From assembly GCA_934539245.1 (NCBI GenBank), contig CAKTCK010000014.1, positions 1 through 52,792 on the forward strand: DNA of 52,792 bases, written 5' to 3'. Below are positions 7,497 to 16,359 of the stretch, piece by piece. Source of the stretch: an uncultured Faecalibacterium sp. Its GTDB lineage: Bacteria > Bacillota > Clostridia > Oscillospirales > Ruminococcaceae. Within the stretch, counting starts at the first letter, position 1, and each line of letters opens with the position of its first letter. The notes below the pieces were generated by a model that was given only the letters and a program-made list of their open reading frames with translations, had not been told where the DNA came from and did no database searches. The position numbers were made by a program, and so were the translations under genes.

Positions 7497-9380
7497 ATGC
7501 GCGGCTCAAAACCCACGGACGCCCTGCGCACTTTGCCGGAGCGGGCGTTCCGTCTGCGGGCACGGCTTATTGCGGTGGGGCTGTGCGCCGTCTGCTTTGC
7601 AGGGCTCATCGGGCGGCTGTTCTGGCTGCAATTATGCACCGGCGGCTGGTACACCCAGCGGGCGCTGGGACAGCAGCTGCGGGACACCGTTGTGCCCGCC
7701 GACCGGGGCAAAATATACAGCGCCGATGGTGCGCTGCTTGCCGCCAACAGCAGTTGCTGGACCCTGCGCGCCAGCCCCCGGGAGATGCCGGAGGAAAAGC
7801 TTGCCCTTGCCGCCAAGGGGCTTGCAGAGATTTTGGAGCTGGACGAGGCAAAGCTGCTGGAAAAGTTCAGCGACCGGCGCTCCAACGACTGCCTTCTGCG
7901 CTACCGGGTGGAGCGGGAACCCGCCGATGCGGTGCGGGATTTCTGCGCGGCAAACGGCATTACCGGCGTGCGCATCAATCAGGACTCCAAGCGCTGGTAC
8001 CCGCAGGGGGAGCTGCTGGCCTCGGTGCTGGGGTTTACCAACGTAGACAACGCCGGGGTCAGCGGGCTGGAGCTGAAATACAACGACACCCTTACCGGGC
8101 AGAACGGGGTGGTGCTGACCGCCGTGAACGCTTGGGGCTACACGCTGGCGCAGAGCTACGAGACGGAACTTACCCCCGTGGAGGGCAGCGGGCTGCGGCT
8201 GACCATTGATGCAAATATTCAACATTATCTTGAAAATGCGTTGAACTATGCGGTGCAGGAGCACCATGTAGCCGCCCGCAGCGTGGGCATCGTGATGGAC
8301 GTGAACACCGGGGCAGTGCTGGCCATGGCCACTACCCCGGCCTACAACCCCAACCAGCCCCGGGTCATTGCCGACAAGTCCGCACGCGCCGCCGTGGACG
8401 CCCTTTCCGGTAAAGAACGCGCCGCCGCCTTGCAGCTGGCACAGCAGACCCAGTGGCGCAACAAGGCGGTGAGCGACCTGTACGAGCCGGGCAGTGTGTT
8501 CAAGCTCATCACCTGCGCGGCAGCGCTGGACGCCGGTGCCATCACCCGGCACTCCACCTTTTACTGCGGGGACTCCATCTCGGTAGCGGGCACGCGGTTC
8601 CACTGCGCCAACCACAAACGCCACGGCAGCCAGACCGTGACCCAAGCACTGGAAAACTCCTGCAACCAGAGCTTTATCCAGATCGGGGCGCGGCTAGGCA
8701 AGCAGGCCTTCTGCGATTATTTTGCCGCCTTCGGTCTGCGGGAGCCCACCGGCATCGACCTGCCCGCCGAGCCGAAAAAGAGCCTGTACTACACCGCCGA
8801 CCGCATGGGGCCGGTAGAGCTGGCCTCCTGCGCCTTCGGGCAGAGCAGCAAGATTTCCTATCTGGAAATGGCTGCTGCCGTCTGCGCTGTGGTGAACGGT
8901 GGAAAGCTAATGCAGCCGTATCTGGTATCGGACATTCTTGCGCCGGACGGCAGCGTTTTGCAGCACAACGCCCCGGTGTGCAAACGACAGGTCATCCAGC
9001 CCGCCACTTCCACCGTCATGCGGGAGATGATGGAGGCGGTGGTGCTGTACGGCGGCGGACGCAACGCACAGATCACAGGCTACCGGGTGGGCGGCAAAAG
9101 CGGCACCAGCCAGAAGCTGGACAGCGCCGACGAGAAAGCCCGCATTGCCAGCTTTGTGGCGGTGGCGCCCATTGACGACCCGCAATTTTTGTGCCTGATC
9201 TGTCTGGATGAGCCACACAGCTGGACCACCGCCGGCGGCAGTCTTTCGGCACCGGTCTGCGCCGAGGTACTGGAGCAGACGCTGGTGTACAAAGGCATCC
9301 CCCGGGCAGCGGACACCGGCAGCGCAGACGCGCAAGCCGCCGCCCTGCCCGCCGATGGGGATAGCTTTGACGGGGCGTAG
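7497..9380 (+). CDS. ftsI: class B penicillin-binding protein (FtsI/PBP2B/SpoVD type)
   Basis: Septal peptidoglycan D,D-transpeptidase anchored in the membrane. A short cytoplasmic N-terminus is followed by one transmembrane helix (about residues 25-47), a dimerisation/pedestal region beginning near VPADRGKIYSADG, and the penicillin-binding domain. The three active-site motifs are present: SVFK (S333 to K336), SCN (388-390) and KSG (534-536). The length of 627 residues fits FtsI rather than PBP2/MrdA. No C-terminal PASTA domains are seen, which separates it from typical Bacillus PBP2B/SpoVD. AAGGGGG precedes the ATG. It is transcribed away from ftsW across a 101-bp gap. Confidence 0.92.
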   Translation: MRGSKPTDALRTLPERAFRLRARLIAVGLCAVCFAGLIGRLFWLQLCTGGWYTQRALGQQLRDTVVPADRGKIYSADGALLAANSSCWTLRASPREMPEEKLALAAKGLAEILELDEAKLLEKFSDRRSNDCLLRYRVEREPADAVRDFCAANGITGVRINQDSKRWYPQGELLASVLGFTNVDNAGVSGLELKYNDTLTGQNGVVLTAVNAWGYTLAQSYETELTPVEGSGLRLTIDANIQHYLENALNYAVQEHHVAARSVGIVMDVNTGAVLAMATTPAYNPNQPRVIADKSARAAVDALSGKERAAALQLAQQTQWRNKAVSDLYEPGSVFKLITCAAALDAGAITRHSTFYCGDSISVAGTRFHCANHKRHGSQTVTQALENSCNQSFIQIGARLGKQAFCDYFAAFGLREPTGIDLPAEPKKSLYYTADRMGPVELASCAFGQSSKISYLEMAAAVCAVVNGGKLMQPYLVSDILAPDGSVLQHNAPVCKRQVIQPATSTVMREMMEAVVLYGGGRNAQITGYRVGGKSGTSQKLDSADEKARIASFVAVAPIDDPQFLCLICLDEPHSWTTAGGSLSAPVCAEVLEQTLVYKGIPRAADTGSADAQAAALPADGDSFDGA

Positions 9381-9385
9381 AGCGA

Positions 9386-9423
9386 AAAAAGGCTGCTGCA
9401 CAGTACCTGTGCAGCAGCCTTTG
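9386..9423. terminator. bidirectional terminator between ftsI and xpt
   Basis: Arms AAGGCTGCTGCACAG and CTGTGCAGCAGCCTT around a 3-nt loop, flanked by A-runs and T-runs, between convergent genes. Confidence 0.88.
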
Positions 9424-9433
9424 AAAAAACGAT

Positions 9434-10027
9434 TTAGTTCTGGTTCGGCTGGGGGCGGAAGGTGATCTCGCCGGTGGTGCTGTCCATGGCGTCTACGATG
9501 GCAAGGCTTTCCAGCTGGATGCCCTTGCTGCGGATCAGTTCGCCGCCCTGCTGGAAGCCCTTTTCCACAGCGATGCCGATGCCCTCTACGGTGGCACCTG
9601 CCTCCTCGGCCAGTTCCAGCAGACCCATCAGGGCGCAGCCGTTGGCCAGAAAATCATCGATGATCAGCACATGATCCTCCGGGGTGAGGAACTTTTTGGA
9701 GACGATGACGTTGTAGATTTTTTTGTGGGTGAAGGACTGGATCTGGGTCTTGTAGTTGTCGTAGTCCAGATTGATGCTCATAGATTTTTTGGCAAACACC
9801 ACCGGCACGTTCAGCTCGCTGGCCACCACAGCCGCAATGCCGATGCCGCTGGCCTCGATGGTGAGCACCTTGTTGATTGGCTTGCCGGCGAACAGGCGCT
9901 TCCACTCCCGTGCCATCTCGCGGAACAGCGGGATGTCCATCTGGTGGTTGATAAAGCTGTCCACCTTGAGCACGTTGCCCTCGCGTACAATGCCGTCCTT
10001 GCGGATACGATCTTCCAGCATCTTCAT
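9434..10027 (-). CDS. xpt: xanthine phosphoribosyltransferase
   Basis: Purine salvage enzyme that joins xanthine to PRPP to make XMP in the cytoplasm. Signature sequences: N-terminal RIRKDG...[13 protein letters not shown], the substrate region [11 protein letters not shown], and the PRPP-binding motif [13 protein letters not shown]. From the ATG at 10027 the product is 197 residues, the usual size. GGAGG lies 9 nt upstream; the frame extends further to 10219 but the extra residues are low-complexity and unlike the family. It has a strong promoter at 10152-10180. I looked for a guanine riboswitch in the roughly 115-nt leader and found none of its conserved loops. Confidence 0.95.
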   Translation of the reverse strand: MKMLEDRIRKDGIVREGNVLKVDSFINHQMDIPLFREMAREWKRLFAGKPINKVLTIEASGIGIAAVVASELNVPVVFAKKSMSINLDYDNYKTQIQSFTHKKIYNVIVSKKFLTPEDHVLIIDDFLANGCALMGLLELAEEAGATVEGIGIAVEKGFQQGGELIRSKGIQLESLAIVDAMDSTTGEITFRPQPNQN

Positions 10028-10151
10028 AAAATATATCCTCCAACCCTTGCAGGTGCGTTTTCTGCCTCCGGCTCGCCCGCCGCGAAAAGCGCCCGCCTGT
10101 TTTCCATTCCCGGGCGCGCGCCACACGCACCCATGATATAATGTTTCACCT

Positions 10152-10180
10152 AGTATACCGGAAGCATCCCGCTTTGACAA
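10152..10180 (-). promoter_or_regulatory. sigma-A promoter for xpt
   Basis: Minus strand TTGTCA, 17 bp, TATACT, followed by an untranslated leader of about 115 nt. Confidence 0.8.
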
Positions 10181-10306
10181 GGGGTTTTCTTGCCAAAATT
10201 CGTAAAAATACGACGCCAAACTCCTTTGTTTTTTCTAAAAGTATGACCTTGTCCAAAAATACCGAAACTTCGTGAGGTTGTCGGGTCATTTTTGGCTTAT
10301 CCTCCC

Positions 10307-10334
10307 TTGTTCTTTCGCGGTTTTCGAGTATACT
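10307..10334 (+). promoter_or_regulatory. sigma-A promoter for the patatin-like gene
   Basis: TTGTTC, 16 bp, TATACT. The start codon is 57 bp downstream with GAGGAGG as ribosome site. Nothing else is evident in the 364-bp divergent gap 10028-10391. Confidence 0.7.
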
Positions 10335-10391
10335 ATTCTTAATAGGAAGGGTCACATCCGGGACTTTTGACCGGACGAGGAGGAAAACGGT

Positions 10392-11264
10392 ATGAAAACA
10401 GGACTTGTGCTGGAAGGCGGCGCTATGCGCGGAATGTTCACCGCAGGCGTACTGGATGTGCTGATGGAGCATAACATCCAGCTGGACGGTGCCATAGGTG
10501 TGTCGGCAGGCGCCGTGTTCGGCTGCAACTACAAGTCGCACCAGATCGGGCGCACCATCCGCTACAACACGGAATACTGCACAGACAAGCGCTACGCCAG
10601 CTTTGGCAACCTGCTGCGCACCGGCAATCTGTACAGCGAGCAATTCTGCTACCATACCGTGCCGGAAAAGCTGGACCCCTTTGACACCGAGGCTTTCCGG
10701 GAGAACCCCATGGACTTTTTTGTGGTGTGCACCGATGTGCGCACCGGTGAGCCCATCTACCACAAGTGCCGCACCGGCGACGCCGAGGATATCCGGTGGA
10801 TGCAGGCTTCGGCATCCATGCCGTTGGCGGCAAAGATCGTAAAGATCGGCCACTACCAGCTGTTGGACGGCGGTGTTGCGGATTCTATTCCCGTGCGCTT
10901 TTTCGAATCCATCGGCTACAAGCGCAACCTGATCATCCTGACCCAGCCCAAGGGATTTGTAAAGCAGAAAAACAAGATGCTACCCCTTATCCGGGCAAGG
11001 TTTGCGCTGCGCTACCCCGCCTTTGTGGAGGCCGTGGCAGACCGGCACCAGCGCTACAACGAGACGCTGTCCTATATTTCCATGCTGGAGCAGTCCGGCC
11101 GGGCATTCGTCATCCGCCCGCCCATCCCGCTGGAGATTCCCTCCATGGAGCGCGACCCCGCCCAGCTGCGCCGCGTATACGAGACCGGCCGTGCCGTGGC
11201 ACAGATCCAGATCGACAAAATCGCAGCCTATGTGGAAGATAGCAAGGCTGCACTGGAAGAATAA
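10392..11264 (+). CDS. patatin-like phospholipase family protein
   Basis: A 290-residue serine lipase/acyl hydrolase of the bacterial patatin family (YjjU/RssA-like). The oxyanion-hole glycine motif GGAMRGMF is at residues 9-16, the nucleophile elbow GVSAG at about 38-42, and the catalytic Asp in LLDGGVADSIP near residue 160, giving the Ser-Asp dyad. There is no signal peptide, so it probably acts on cytoplasmic or membrane-inner-leaflet lipid. The substrate cannot be read from sequence. The gene has its own promoter, a very good ribosome site (GAGGAGGAAAACGGT before ATG) and its own terminator, and is therefore monocistronic, with no functional link to xpt or to the ribosomal genes apparent. 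Confidence 0.9.
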   Translation: MKTGLVLEGGAMRGMFTAGVLDVLMEHNIQLDGAIGVSAGAVFGCNYKSHQIGRTIRYNTEYCTDKRYASFGNLLRTGNLYSEQFCYHTVPEKLDPFDTEAFRENPMDFFVVCTDVRTGEPIYHKCRTGDAEDIRWMQASASMPLAAKIVKIGHYQLLDGGVADSIPVRFFESIGYKRNLIILTQPKGFVKQKNKMLPLIRARFALRYPAFVEAVADRHQRYNETLSYISMLEQSGRAFVIRPPIPLEIPSMERDPAQLRRVYETGRAVAQIQIDKIAAYVEDSKAALEE

Positions 11265-11331
11265 GCGGATTTTATTTTTAGGCTTCAGAAATGCCTGTGG
11301 GCGTTTCTGAAGCCTTTTTTCACGGGAGGGG
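11262..11331 (-). repeat. variable-stem repeat, short copy (also terminator of patatin gene)
   Basis: Read on the minus strand it begins CCCTCCCGTGAAAA, then a stem with arms GGCTTCAGAAA/TTTCTGAAGCC, then AAAAATAAAATCCGCTT. This is the same layout as the copies at 19589, 31703, 32009 and 40101, but it lacks the far end. Confidence 0.65.
11281..11320 (+). terminator. terminator of the patatin-like gene
   Basis: GGCTTCAGAAA, 12-nt loop, TTTCTGAAGCC, TTTTTT. It coincides with the stem of a dispersed repeat. Confidence 0.9.
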
Positions 11332-11337
11332 TACAAA

Positions 11338-11371
11338 AAAGAGGCCTGCACCTTGCGGTGCAGACCTCTTG
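11338..11371 (-). terminator. terminator of rplJ-rplL
   Basis: Minus strand AAGAGGTCTGCACC, GCAA loop, GGTGCAGGCCTCTT followed by TTTTG. Confidence 0.88.
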
Positions 11372-11406
11372 ATGTTCAAGAAAGAACGGTAAGAGAAGGG
11401 GTTAAA

Positions 11407-11781
11407 TTACTTAACCTCAACCTTAGCGCCAGCCTCTTCCAGCTTCTTCTTGATGTCGTCAGCCTCAGCCTGGGAGACCTTCTCCTTGATAGCCTTGGGA
11501 GCGCCATCGACGATAGCCTTAGCTTCCTTCAGGCCCAGACCAGTGATCTCCTTCACGATCTTGATGACCTGCATCTTGGTAGCGCCAGCCTCAGCCAGGA
11601 TGACGTCGAACTCGGTCTTCTCTTCCTCAGCGGCAGCAGCAGCGCCAGCAGCAGCGGGAGCAGCAGCAGCAACAGCAGAAACACCGAACTCCTCGCAGTA
11701 GGTGTCGATCAGTTCCTTCAGCTCCAGAACGGTCAGGCCCTTGACGGACTCGATGATGGCAGTAATCTTCTCAGAAGCCAT
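11407..11781 (-). CDS. rplL: 50S ribosomal protein L7/L12
   Basis: Stalk protein that recruits translation GTPases to the ribosome. The N-terminal dimerisation helices (residues 1-33) are followed by an Ala-rich hinge (about 38-52) and the C-terminal domain with [31 protein letters not shown], diagnostic for L7/L12. 124 residues, normal length. GGAGGG lies 8 nt before the ATG. It is the last gene of the rplJ-rplL unit; the 70-bp gap to rplJ has no terminator. Confidence 0.98.
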   Translation of the reverse strand: MASEKITAIIESVKGLTVLELKELIDTYCEEFGVSAVAAAAPAAAGAAAAAEEEKTEFDVILAEAGATKMQVIKIVKEITGLGLKEAKAIVDGAPKAIKEKVSQAEADDIKKKLEEAGAKVEVK

Positions 11782-11851
11782 GGTAATAACCCTCCAATAT
11801 CAATGGTTTTAGTTTGTTTCAGTTTTTTGTTAAGCGGCGGTCACGCGGCCA

Positions 11852-12367
11852 TTAGGCAGCGGGCTCCTCCTGCTTGTCGGCATAAGCCTGCATTGCAACG
11901 GCCAGACCAGACAGAGTGCTGGTGAGGGCGCCTGCAAACATGGACAGCATGCCTTCGCGGTTGGGCAGCTTTGCGATTGCGTTGGTCTCGGCAGCGTCCA
12001 TGACCTTGCCTTCCATGAAGCCGCCCTTGACGACGAACTTCTTGGACTTATCGCCATCCTGATACTTGCACAGGATGCGGGCAGCGGACATGGGGTCTTC
12101 CTCGTGAGCAAAAGCGATAGCGGTATCGCCCTTGAAGTTCTCGGACAGACCCTCCAGAGAAGTACCCTTAACAGCCAGACGCAGCATGGTGTTCTTCACG
12201 ACCATGTAATCGACGCCTGCCTCACGCAGCTCCTTACGGAGCTTGGTGTCGTTCTCGACGTTAATGCCGCCGTAAGCGACGACGCAGCCGGAAACCGCAC
12301 TCTCAAACTTTGCCTTCAGATCAGCGACATAAGCCTGCTTTTCAGAAAGAATCTTTGCACTGGGCAT
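11852..12367 (-). CDS. rplJ: 50S ribosomal protein L10
   Basis: Binds 23S rRNA at the stalk base and carries the L7/L12 dimers on its C-terminal helix. Recognised by KILSEKQAYVADLKAKF, YMVVKNTMLRLAV and the MAFAGALTS-like region MFAGALTSTLSGLAVAM. 171 residues. AGGTGAAACCGA precedes the ATG. The leader has an L10-type autoregulatory structure and an intrinsic terminator (12405-12540), so expression is likely set by free L10-L12 complex. Confidence 0.98.
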   Translation of the reverse strand: MPSAKILSEKQAYVADLKAKFESAVSGCVVAYGGINVENDTKLRKELREAGVDYMVVKNTMLRLAVKGTSLEGLSENFKGDTAIAFAHEEDPMSAARILCKYQDGDKSKKFVVKGGFMEGKVMDAAETNAIAKLPNREGMLSMFAGALTSTLSGLAVAMQAYADKQEEPAA

Positions 12368-12404
12368 TCGGTTTCACCTCGTTTCAAAAACTTGTATCGA
12401 AAGC

Positions 12405-12540
12405 CGGAGTAATGAAAAAAGCCTCTCTCCCGCGCACTGCGCCGAGAGAGAGGCATAAAGCAACTTTACGCACGTTTCTCGGCAGGCGGTCAAACTTTAC
12501 ACTGGACTCCAGCGCCTGCTGTCTTAAAAACAGCATGATT
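12405..12540 (-). promoter_or_regulatory. L10 (rplJ) leader with attenuator
   Basis: The transcribed strand shows AGACAGCAGGCG and, about 50 nt later, CGCCTGCCGAG, the paired segments characteristic of the L10 leader that is bound by the L10-L12 complex. The intrinsic terminator at 12415-12454 follows. Established for this leader family: bound protein lowers rplJL expression. Confidence 0.75.
12415..12454 (-). terminator. attenuator terminator in the rplJ leader
   Basis: Minus strand GCCTCTCTC, loop, GGGAGAGAGGC then TTTTTTC, about 50 nt before the rplJ start. Confidence 0.85.
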
Positions 12541-12569
12541 ATAATACCGCAAACGTGCGGCGTTGTCAA
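12541..12569 (-). promoter_or_regulatory. strong sigma-A promoter for rplJ-rplL
   Basis: Minus strand TTGACA, 17 bp, TATTAT. It sits just after the rplA terminator, so rplJL is an independent unit. Confidence 0.88.
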
Positions 12570-12589
12570 GTACTTTTTTCAATTTCCGA

Positions 12590-12626
12590 CAAAATTTTTC
12601 TGCCATTCCGCAGAACGGCAGAAAAA
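12590..12626 (-). terminator. terminator after rplA
   Basis: Minus strand TTTTTCTGCC, 12-nt loop, GGCAGAAAAA, TTTTG, located 16 bp past the rplA stop. Confidence 0.8.
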
Positions 12627-12641
12627 TATCAGAAATTTAAA

Positions 12642-13334
12642 TTAGACACCGTACTTCAGGGTGTTCAGACGGATGCCAGGGCCCATGGTGGTGGCGATGG
12701 TAGCGCTCTTGAAGTAGGTACCCTTTGCTGCAGCGGGCTTTGCCTTGGCAATAGCCTCCATCACAGTGTCCAGGTTGGTGTACAGCTTCTCTGCACCGAA
12801 AGAAGCCTTGCCCACGGGCACATGGATGATGTTCTGCTTGTCCAGACGGTACTCGATCTTACCAGCCTTAGCCTCGCTGACAGCCTTGCCCAGATCGGGA
12901 GCCACAGTGCCGGCCTTGGGGTTGGGCATCAGGCCACGGGGACCCAGAACCTTACCCAGACGGCCAACGCGGCCCATCATATCGGGGGTGGTCACGACGA
13001 CGTCAAAATCCATGAAGCCGCCGGCGATCTTTGCGATCAGCTCGTCATCGCCAACGATATCAGCGCCAGCAGCCTCGGCAGCAGCTGCTGCGGGACCCTT
13101 AGCAATGGCGCAGACGCGGACGGTCTTGCCGGTGCCGTTGGGCAGAACGACAGCGCCACGGACCTGCTGGTCAGCGTGACGGCCATCAACGCCCAGACGG
13201 ACGTGCAGCTCGACGGTCTCGTCGAACTTGGCGGAAGCGGTCTTGCAAGCCAGCTCCAGAGCCTCGTTCACATCGTATGCCTTAGTAGAATCGACCAGCT
13301 TTGCAGCGTCGACATAGTGCTTGCCATGTTTCAT
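12642..13334 (-). CDS. rplA: 50S ribosomal protein L1
   Basis: Component of the L1 stalk that helps move deacylated tRNA out of the E site. The family is clear from [31 protein letters not shown], the signature [28 protein letters not shown] split over residues about 110-140, and the terminal MGPGIRLN. 230 residues, normal. AGGAGG precedes the ATG. It follows rplK after 57 bp in the conserved order and ends the first ribosomal unit before a terminator. Confidence 0.98.
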   Translation of the reverse strand: MKHGKHYVDAAKLVDSTKAYDVNEALELACKTASAKFDETVELHVRLGVDGRHADQQVRGAVVLPNGTGKTVRVCAIAKGPAAAAAEAAGADIVGDDELIAKIAGGFMDFDVVVTTPDMMGRVGRLGKVLGPRGLMPNPKAGTVAPDLGKAVSEAKAGKIEYRLDKQNIIHVPVGKASFGAEKLYTNLDTVMEAIAKAKPAAAKGTYFKSATIATTMGPGIRLNTLKYGV

Positions 13335-13391
13335 TGTATATCCTCCTGTGTGGTCATGCGGGCAGTGTTATGCCCTCCCACTGTTTATGTC

Positions 13392-13817
13392 TCAGCCCTC
13401 GACGGTGACGCCCATGGAACGGCAGGTGCCGCGGACCATGCTGCAGGCAGCTTCCAGAGAAGCAGCGTTCAGGTCGGGCATCTTAGTCTTGGCGATCTCC
13501 TCCACCTGAGCGGCGGTCAGAGAAGCAACCTTTTCCTTGTTGGGCTTGCCGGAAGCGGTGTTGATGCCAGCGGCCTTCTTGATCAGAACGGCTGCCGGAG
13601 GAGTCTTGGTGATGAAGCTGAAGGAGCGGTCAGCGTAAACGGTGATGACGACGGGGATGACATAACCCATCTGGTTCTTGGTACGCTCGTTGAACTCCTT
13701 GGTGAAGGCCATGATGTTGACGCCCTTCTGACCCAGAGCAGGGCCAACAGGGGGAGCCGGAGTCGCCTTGCCGGCCTCGATCTGCAGCTTAATGTAGCCA
13801 GTAACTTTCTGTGCCAT
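13392..13817 (-). CDS. rplK: 50S ribosomal protein L11
   Basis: Binds the GTPase-associated centre of 23S rRNA. Typical sequence throughout: [23 protein letters not shown], then [12 protein letters not shown] and the C-terminal RNA-binding domain with [13 protein letters not shown] start at the ATG at 13817 (141 residues, exactly the family size) with GGAGGTG upstream; the frame reaches 13898 but the extra residues are not L11. Conserved order nusG-rplK-rplA. The 136-bp nusG-rplK gap holds three small GC-rich hairpins (for example ACCGCAGTGCGGT near 13910) but no T-run, so read-through is expected. Confidence 0.98.
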   Translation of the reverse strand: MAQKVTGYIKLQIEAGKATPAPPVGPALGQKGVNIMAFTKEFNERTKNQMGYVIPVVITVYADRSFSFITKTPPAAVLIKKAAGINTASGKPNKEKVASLTAAQVEEIAKTKMPDLNAASLEAACSMVRGTCRSMGVTVEG

Positions 13818-13953
13818 AATAAATGCACCTCCAAAAATCTGTGGTGAGTTGCGGCGCAGTGTCTCTGCGCCTCCCACGAGCGCGTGCACGCTGCACACGC
13901 TCTATAAGAACCGCACTGCGGTCTTACCTTGGTAAACGGAACTTGCCGGTTGG

Positions 13954-14505
13954 TTACGGCAGCTCGACCTGACCGATCTCCACCTCTGCGGGGGTCTCGC
14001 GGCCGAACATATTGACCTTGAGCTTCACCTTGAAGTTCTCGGTATCAATGGCCTCCACAAGGCCCATAAAGCCTTCCAGAGGACCGGCGGTGATCTGCAC
14101 GGTATCGCCGACAGCAAAATCGACGCTCAGCGGTGCAGCCTTCTCCACGCCCATCTTCTCCACTTCCTCAGCGGTCAGCGGAACGGGCTTGGAGGCGGGG
14201 CCGACGAAGCCGGTGCAGCCGCGCGTATTGCGCACGACATACCAGGTATCGTCATTCATCACCATTTTGACCAGAACGTAGCCGGGGAACAGCTTGTGCT
14301 CCACCATCTTCTGCTTGCCGTTCTTGTCGATCTCAGGAACCATCTCGACGGGAACCTTGATGTCGCAGATCAGCTCCTGCAGGTGACGGTTCTCCACCAT
14401 GGTCTGCAGGTCGTTGGCGACCTTGTTCTCATAACCGGAATAGGTATGCACAACATACCAAAGAGCCTCAGTGGACTCATCTACCAGCTTGGTTGATTCT
14501 TCCAT
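13954..14505 (-). CDS. nusG: transcription termination/antitermination factor NusG
   Basis: Binds RNA polymerase and modulates pausing and termination. The NGN domain begins with ALWYVVHTYSGYENKVANDL and includes KLFPGYVLVKM and RNTRGCTGFVG. The C-terminal KOW domain has VGDTVQITAGPLEGFMGLV. 183 residues. GGAGGG precedes the ATG. Encoded between secE and rplK, the near-universal bacterial order. Confidence 0.98.
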   Translation of the reverse strand: MEESTKLVDESTEALWYVVHTYSGYENKVANDLQTMVENRHLQELICDIKVPVEMVPEIDKNGKQKMVEHKLFPGYVLVKMVMNDDTWYVVRNTRGCTGFVGPASKPVPLTAEEVEKMGVEKAAPLSVDFAVGDTVQITAGPLEGFMGLVEAIDTENFKVKLKVNMFGRETPAEVEIGQVELP

Positions 14506-14535
14506 TTTGGTTGACCCTCCGTTTCAAGATGATTC

Positions 14536-14787
14536 TTAGGCGCCGATGATCAGGCCCAGAATACCACCAAAGATGGCATCCAGCAGGATCATCACAACCG
14601 CTGCAATGGCGACGGTCACGAGCACAACGATGGTGTTGGTCTTGACGTCCTGCTTGGACGGCCAGACCACCTTCTTCAGCTCGCTCTTGGTATCGCGGAA
14701 GAACTTTGCGACCCGTGCGCAGAAGCCCTTGACAGCGGCTTTAGCTTTGGCCACAAAGCCCGGCTTTTTCTCGGTTTTGTCTGCCAT
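14536..14787 (-). CDS. secE: preprotein translocase subunit SecE
   Basis: Small membrane subunit of SecYEG that clamps SecY. 83 residues with a Lys-rich N-terminus, the SecE motif FFRDTKSELKKVVWPSKQDVKTNT and one membrane helix near the C-terminus (VVLVTVAIAAVVMILLDAIF). The frame continues upstream into the rpmG region, but the ATG at 14787, preceded by a purine-rich GGCGGAGC site, gives the normal protein. Between rpmG and nusG. Confidence 0.97.
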   Translation of the reverse strand: MADKTEKKPGFVAKAKAAVKGFCARVAKFFRDTKSELKKVVWPSKQDVKTNTIVVLVTVAIAAVVMILLDAIFGGILGLIIGA

Positions 14788-14804
14788 TATGCTCCGCCTT
14801 TCTT

Positions 14805-14954
14805 TTACTTGGTTTCGCGATGAAGGGTGTGCTTCTTGCAGAAACGGCAATACTTCTTCATCTCGAGACGATCGGGGTTGTTCTTCTTGTTCTTCGTGGT
14901 GTTGTAGTTGCGCTGCTTGCACTCGGTGCAGGCCAGAGTGATTTTAACGGTCAT
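14805..14954 (-). CDS. rpmG: 50S ribosomal protein L33, zinc-binding form
   Basis: A 49-residue ribosomal protein, easy to overlook because of its size. It starts [12 protein letters not shown] and contains [11 protein letters not shown], so both CxxC pairs of the zinc-ribbon (C+) form are present. GGAGGTG lies upstream of the ATG at 14954. It is the first gene of the rpmG-secE-nusG-rplK-rplA unit, 17 bp before secE. The C+ form is replaced by a zinc-free paralogue under zinc limitation in some Firmicutes; whether one exists elsewhere cannot be seen here. Confidence 0.96.
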   Translation of the reverse strand: MTVKITLACTECKQRNYNTTKNKKNNPDRLEMKKYCRFCKKHTLHRETK

Positions 14955-15057
14955 TTGTTGACACCTCCATTATAACGGTTGTTTTGAACCTCCCTCGGGT
15001 GCGGGTGGCAGCTGTAAAAACAGGCGCGCTTAATAACCCCGCAAAAGAGGTGATATC

Positions 15058-15086
15058 ATTGTACCACGCGTTTTTCAATCCGTCAA
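15058..15086 (-). promoter_or_regulatory. sigma-A promoter for rpmG-secE-nusG-rplKA
   Basis: Minus strand TTGACG, 17 bp, TACAAT; leader about 95 nt. It shares the 310-bp divergent gap 14955-15264 with the ddl promoter. Confidence 0.88.
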
Positions 15087-15163
15087 GCAGAAAAAAACGA
15101 TTTTGAGAAACTTTTTTTGCAGCCGGTATCTTTTTGTCCCAAGGCGGCTTTTTTGCATTCTGC

Positions 15164-15192
15164 TTGCATCGCGGGCGTAGATATTGTATAAT
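15164..15192 (+). promoter_or_regulatory. sigma-A promoter for ddl-murI operon
   Basis: TTGCAT, 17 bp, TATAAT; start codon 72 bp downstream. Confidence 0.82.
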
Positions 15193-15264
15193 GAATCGAA
15201 ACGGCATTTTACCGGTTTGAAGCCGCCCCTTTACCGGGGGCTTTATAAATAGGAGTGAGATATC

Positions 15265-16359
15265 ATGCAGTCTGCAAATAAAATGTGCGTGGCTCTGTTG
15301 TTTGGCGGTATGTCCAGCGAACACGAGGTCAGCTGTGTCTCTGTGGGCAACTTTGTCCGCAATATCGACCGCAGCAAATACGAGGTGCTCACCGTGGGCA
15401 TCACCAAGGAGGGCCGCTGGCTCTACACCGAAGCCACGGCAGAGCAGATGGCCGACGGCAGCTGGGAAGAGCTGCCCGGCAATATGCCCTGCGTGATCAG
15501 CCCGGACCGCGCCGACCACGGCATGATCCTGTTCACCCCGGACGGCCGGGTGGAAAAGATGCACCTTGACGTGGTGATCCCGGTGCTCCACGGCCTGTGG
15601 GGCGAGGACGGCACCGTGCAGGGTCTGCTGGAACTGGCAGGCATCGCCTATGTGGGCTGCGGCGTGCTGGCAAGCTCCGTGTGCATGGACAAGGCTGTAG
15701 CCAATGCCCTGTTTGAGGCCAACGGCGTGCCCCATACCAAGTGGGTAGCCGCCAACCGCTGGGAGATCGAGAAAGATCTGGAGGGCGTATGCGCCGGTGT
15801 GGAGCAAAAGCTGGGCTGGCCGGTGTTCGTCAAGCCCGCCAACGCAGGCTCCAGCGTGGGCATCTCCAAGGTGTCCAGTCAGGAGGAACTGAAGGCTGCC
15901 ATCGCCCTTGCGCTGGAAAATGACCGCAAGGTGGTGTTTGAGGCCTTTGTGGACGGGCAGGAAGTGGAGTGCGCCGTCATCGGCTCTGACCCCGCCGTTG
16001 CCACCCGCCCCGGTGAGATCCTTGCCGGTGCAGAGTTCTACACCTATGATGATAAGTACAAGAACGGCGTGAGCCAGACCGTCATCCCGGCACATCTGCC
16101 GGAGGCGAAGCTGGACGAGGTAAAGACCTACGCCGCCATGGCCTACACCGCACTGAACTGCGAAGGTCTGGCACGGTGCGATTTCTTTGTGGAAAAGAAC
16201 ACCGGCCGGGTGCTCATCAACGAGATCAACACCTTCCCCGGCTTTACCGCCATCAGTATGTACCCCAAGCTCATGGAGCACGAGGGCCTGCCGGTGCCGC
16301 AGCTCATCGACCGCCTGATCGCACTGGCGGTGGAAAGGACGGAAAAGCAGCATGGATAA
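15265..16359 (+). CDS. ddl: D-alanine--D-alanine ligase
   Basis: ATP-grasp enzyme that makes the D-Ala-D-Ala dipeptide of the peptidoglycan stem. Visible: N-terminal LFGGMSSEHEVSCVSV, the ATP-grasp segments VFVKPANAGSSVGISKV and VFEAFVDGQEVECAVIG, and the catalytic C-terminal ARCDFFVEKNTGRVLINEIN followed by TFPGFTAISMYPKL. 364 residues, usual length. AGGAG lies 9 nt before the ATG. Its last 8 bp overlap murI, so the two are translationally coupled, and both supply D-amino acids for the cell wall. I see nothing pointing to a D-Ala-D-Lac resistance ligase. Confidence 0.96.
   Translation: MQSANKMCVALLFGGMSSEHEVSCVSVGNFVRNIDRSKYEVLTVGITKEGRWLYTEATAEQMADGSWEELPGNMPCVISPDRADHGMILFTPDGRVEKMHLDVVIPVLHGLWGEDGTVQGLLELAGIAYVGCGVLASSVCMDKAVANALFEANGVPHTKWVAANRWEIEKDLEGVCAGVEQKLGWPVFVKPANAGSSVGISKVSSQEELKAAIALALENDRKVVFEAFVDGQEVECAVIGSDPAVATRPGEILAGAEFYTYDDKYKNGVSQTVIPAHLPEAKLDEVKTYAAMAYTALNCEGLARCDFFVEKNTGRVLINEINTFPGFTAISMYPKLMEHEGLPVPQLIDRLIALAVERTEKQHG

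Noticed and set aside
10028..10175. Possible guanine riboswitch before xpt
   Set aside because: The conserved loop and junction bases of the purine aptamer are not present in the leader.
12555..13847. 430-codon plus-strand open frame over rplA and rplK
   Set aside because: Antisense to two certain ribosomal protein genes.
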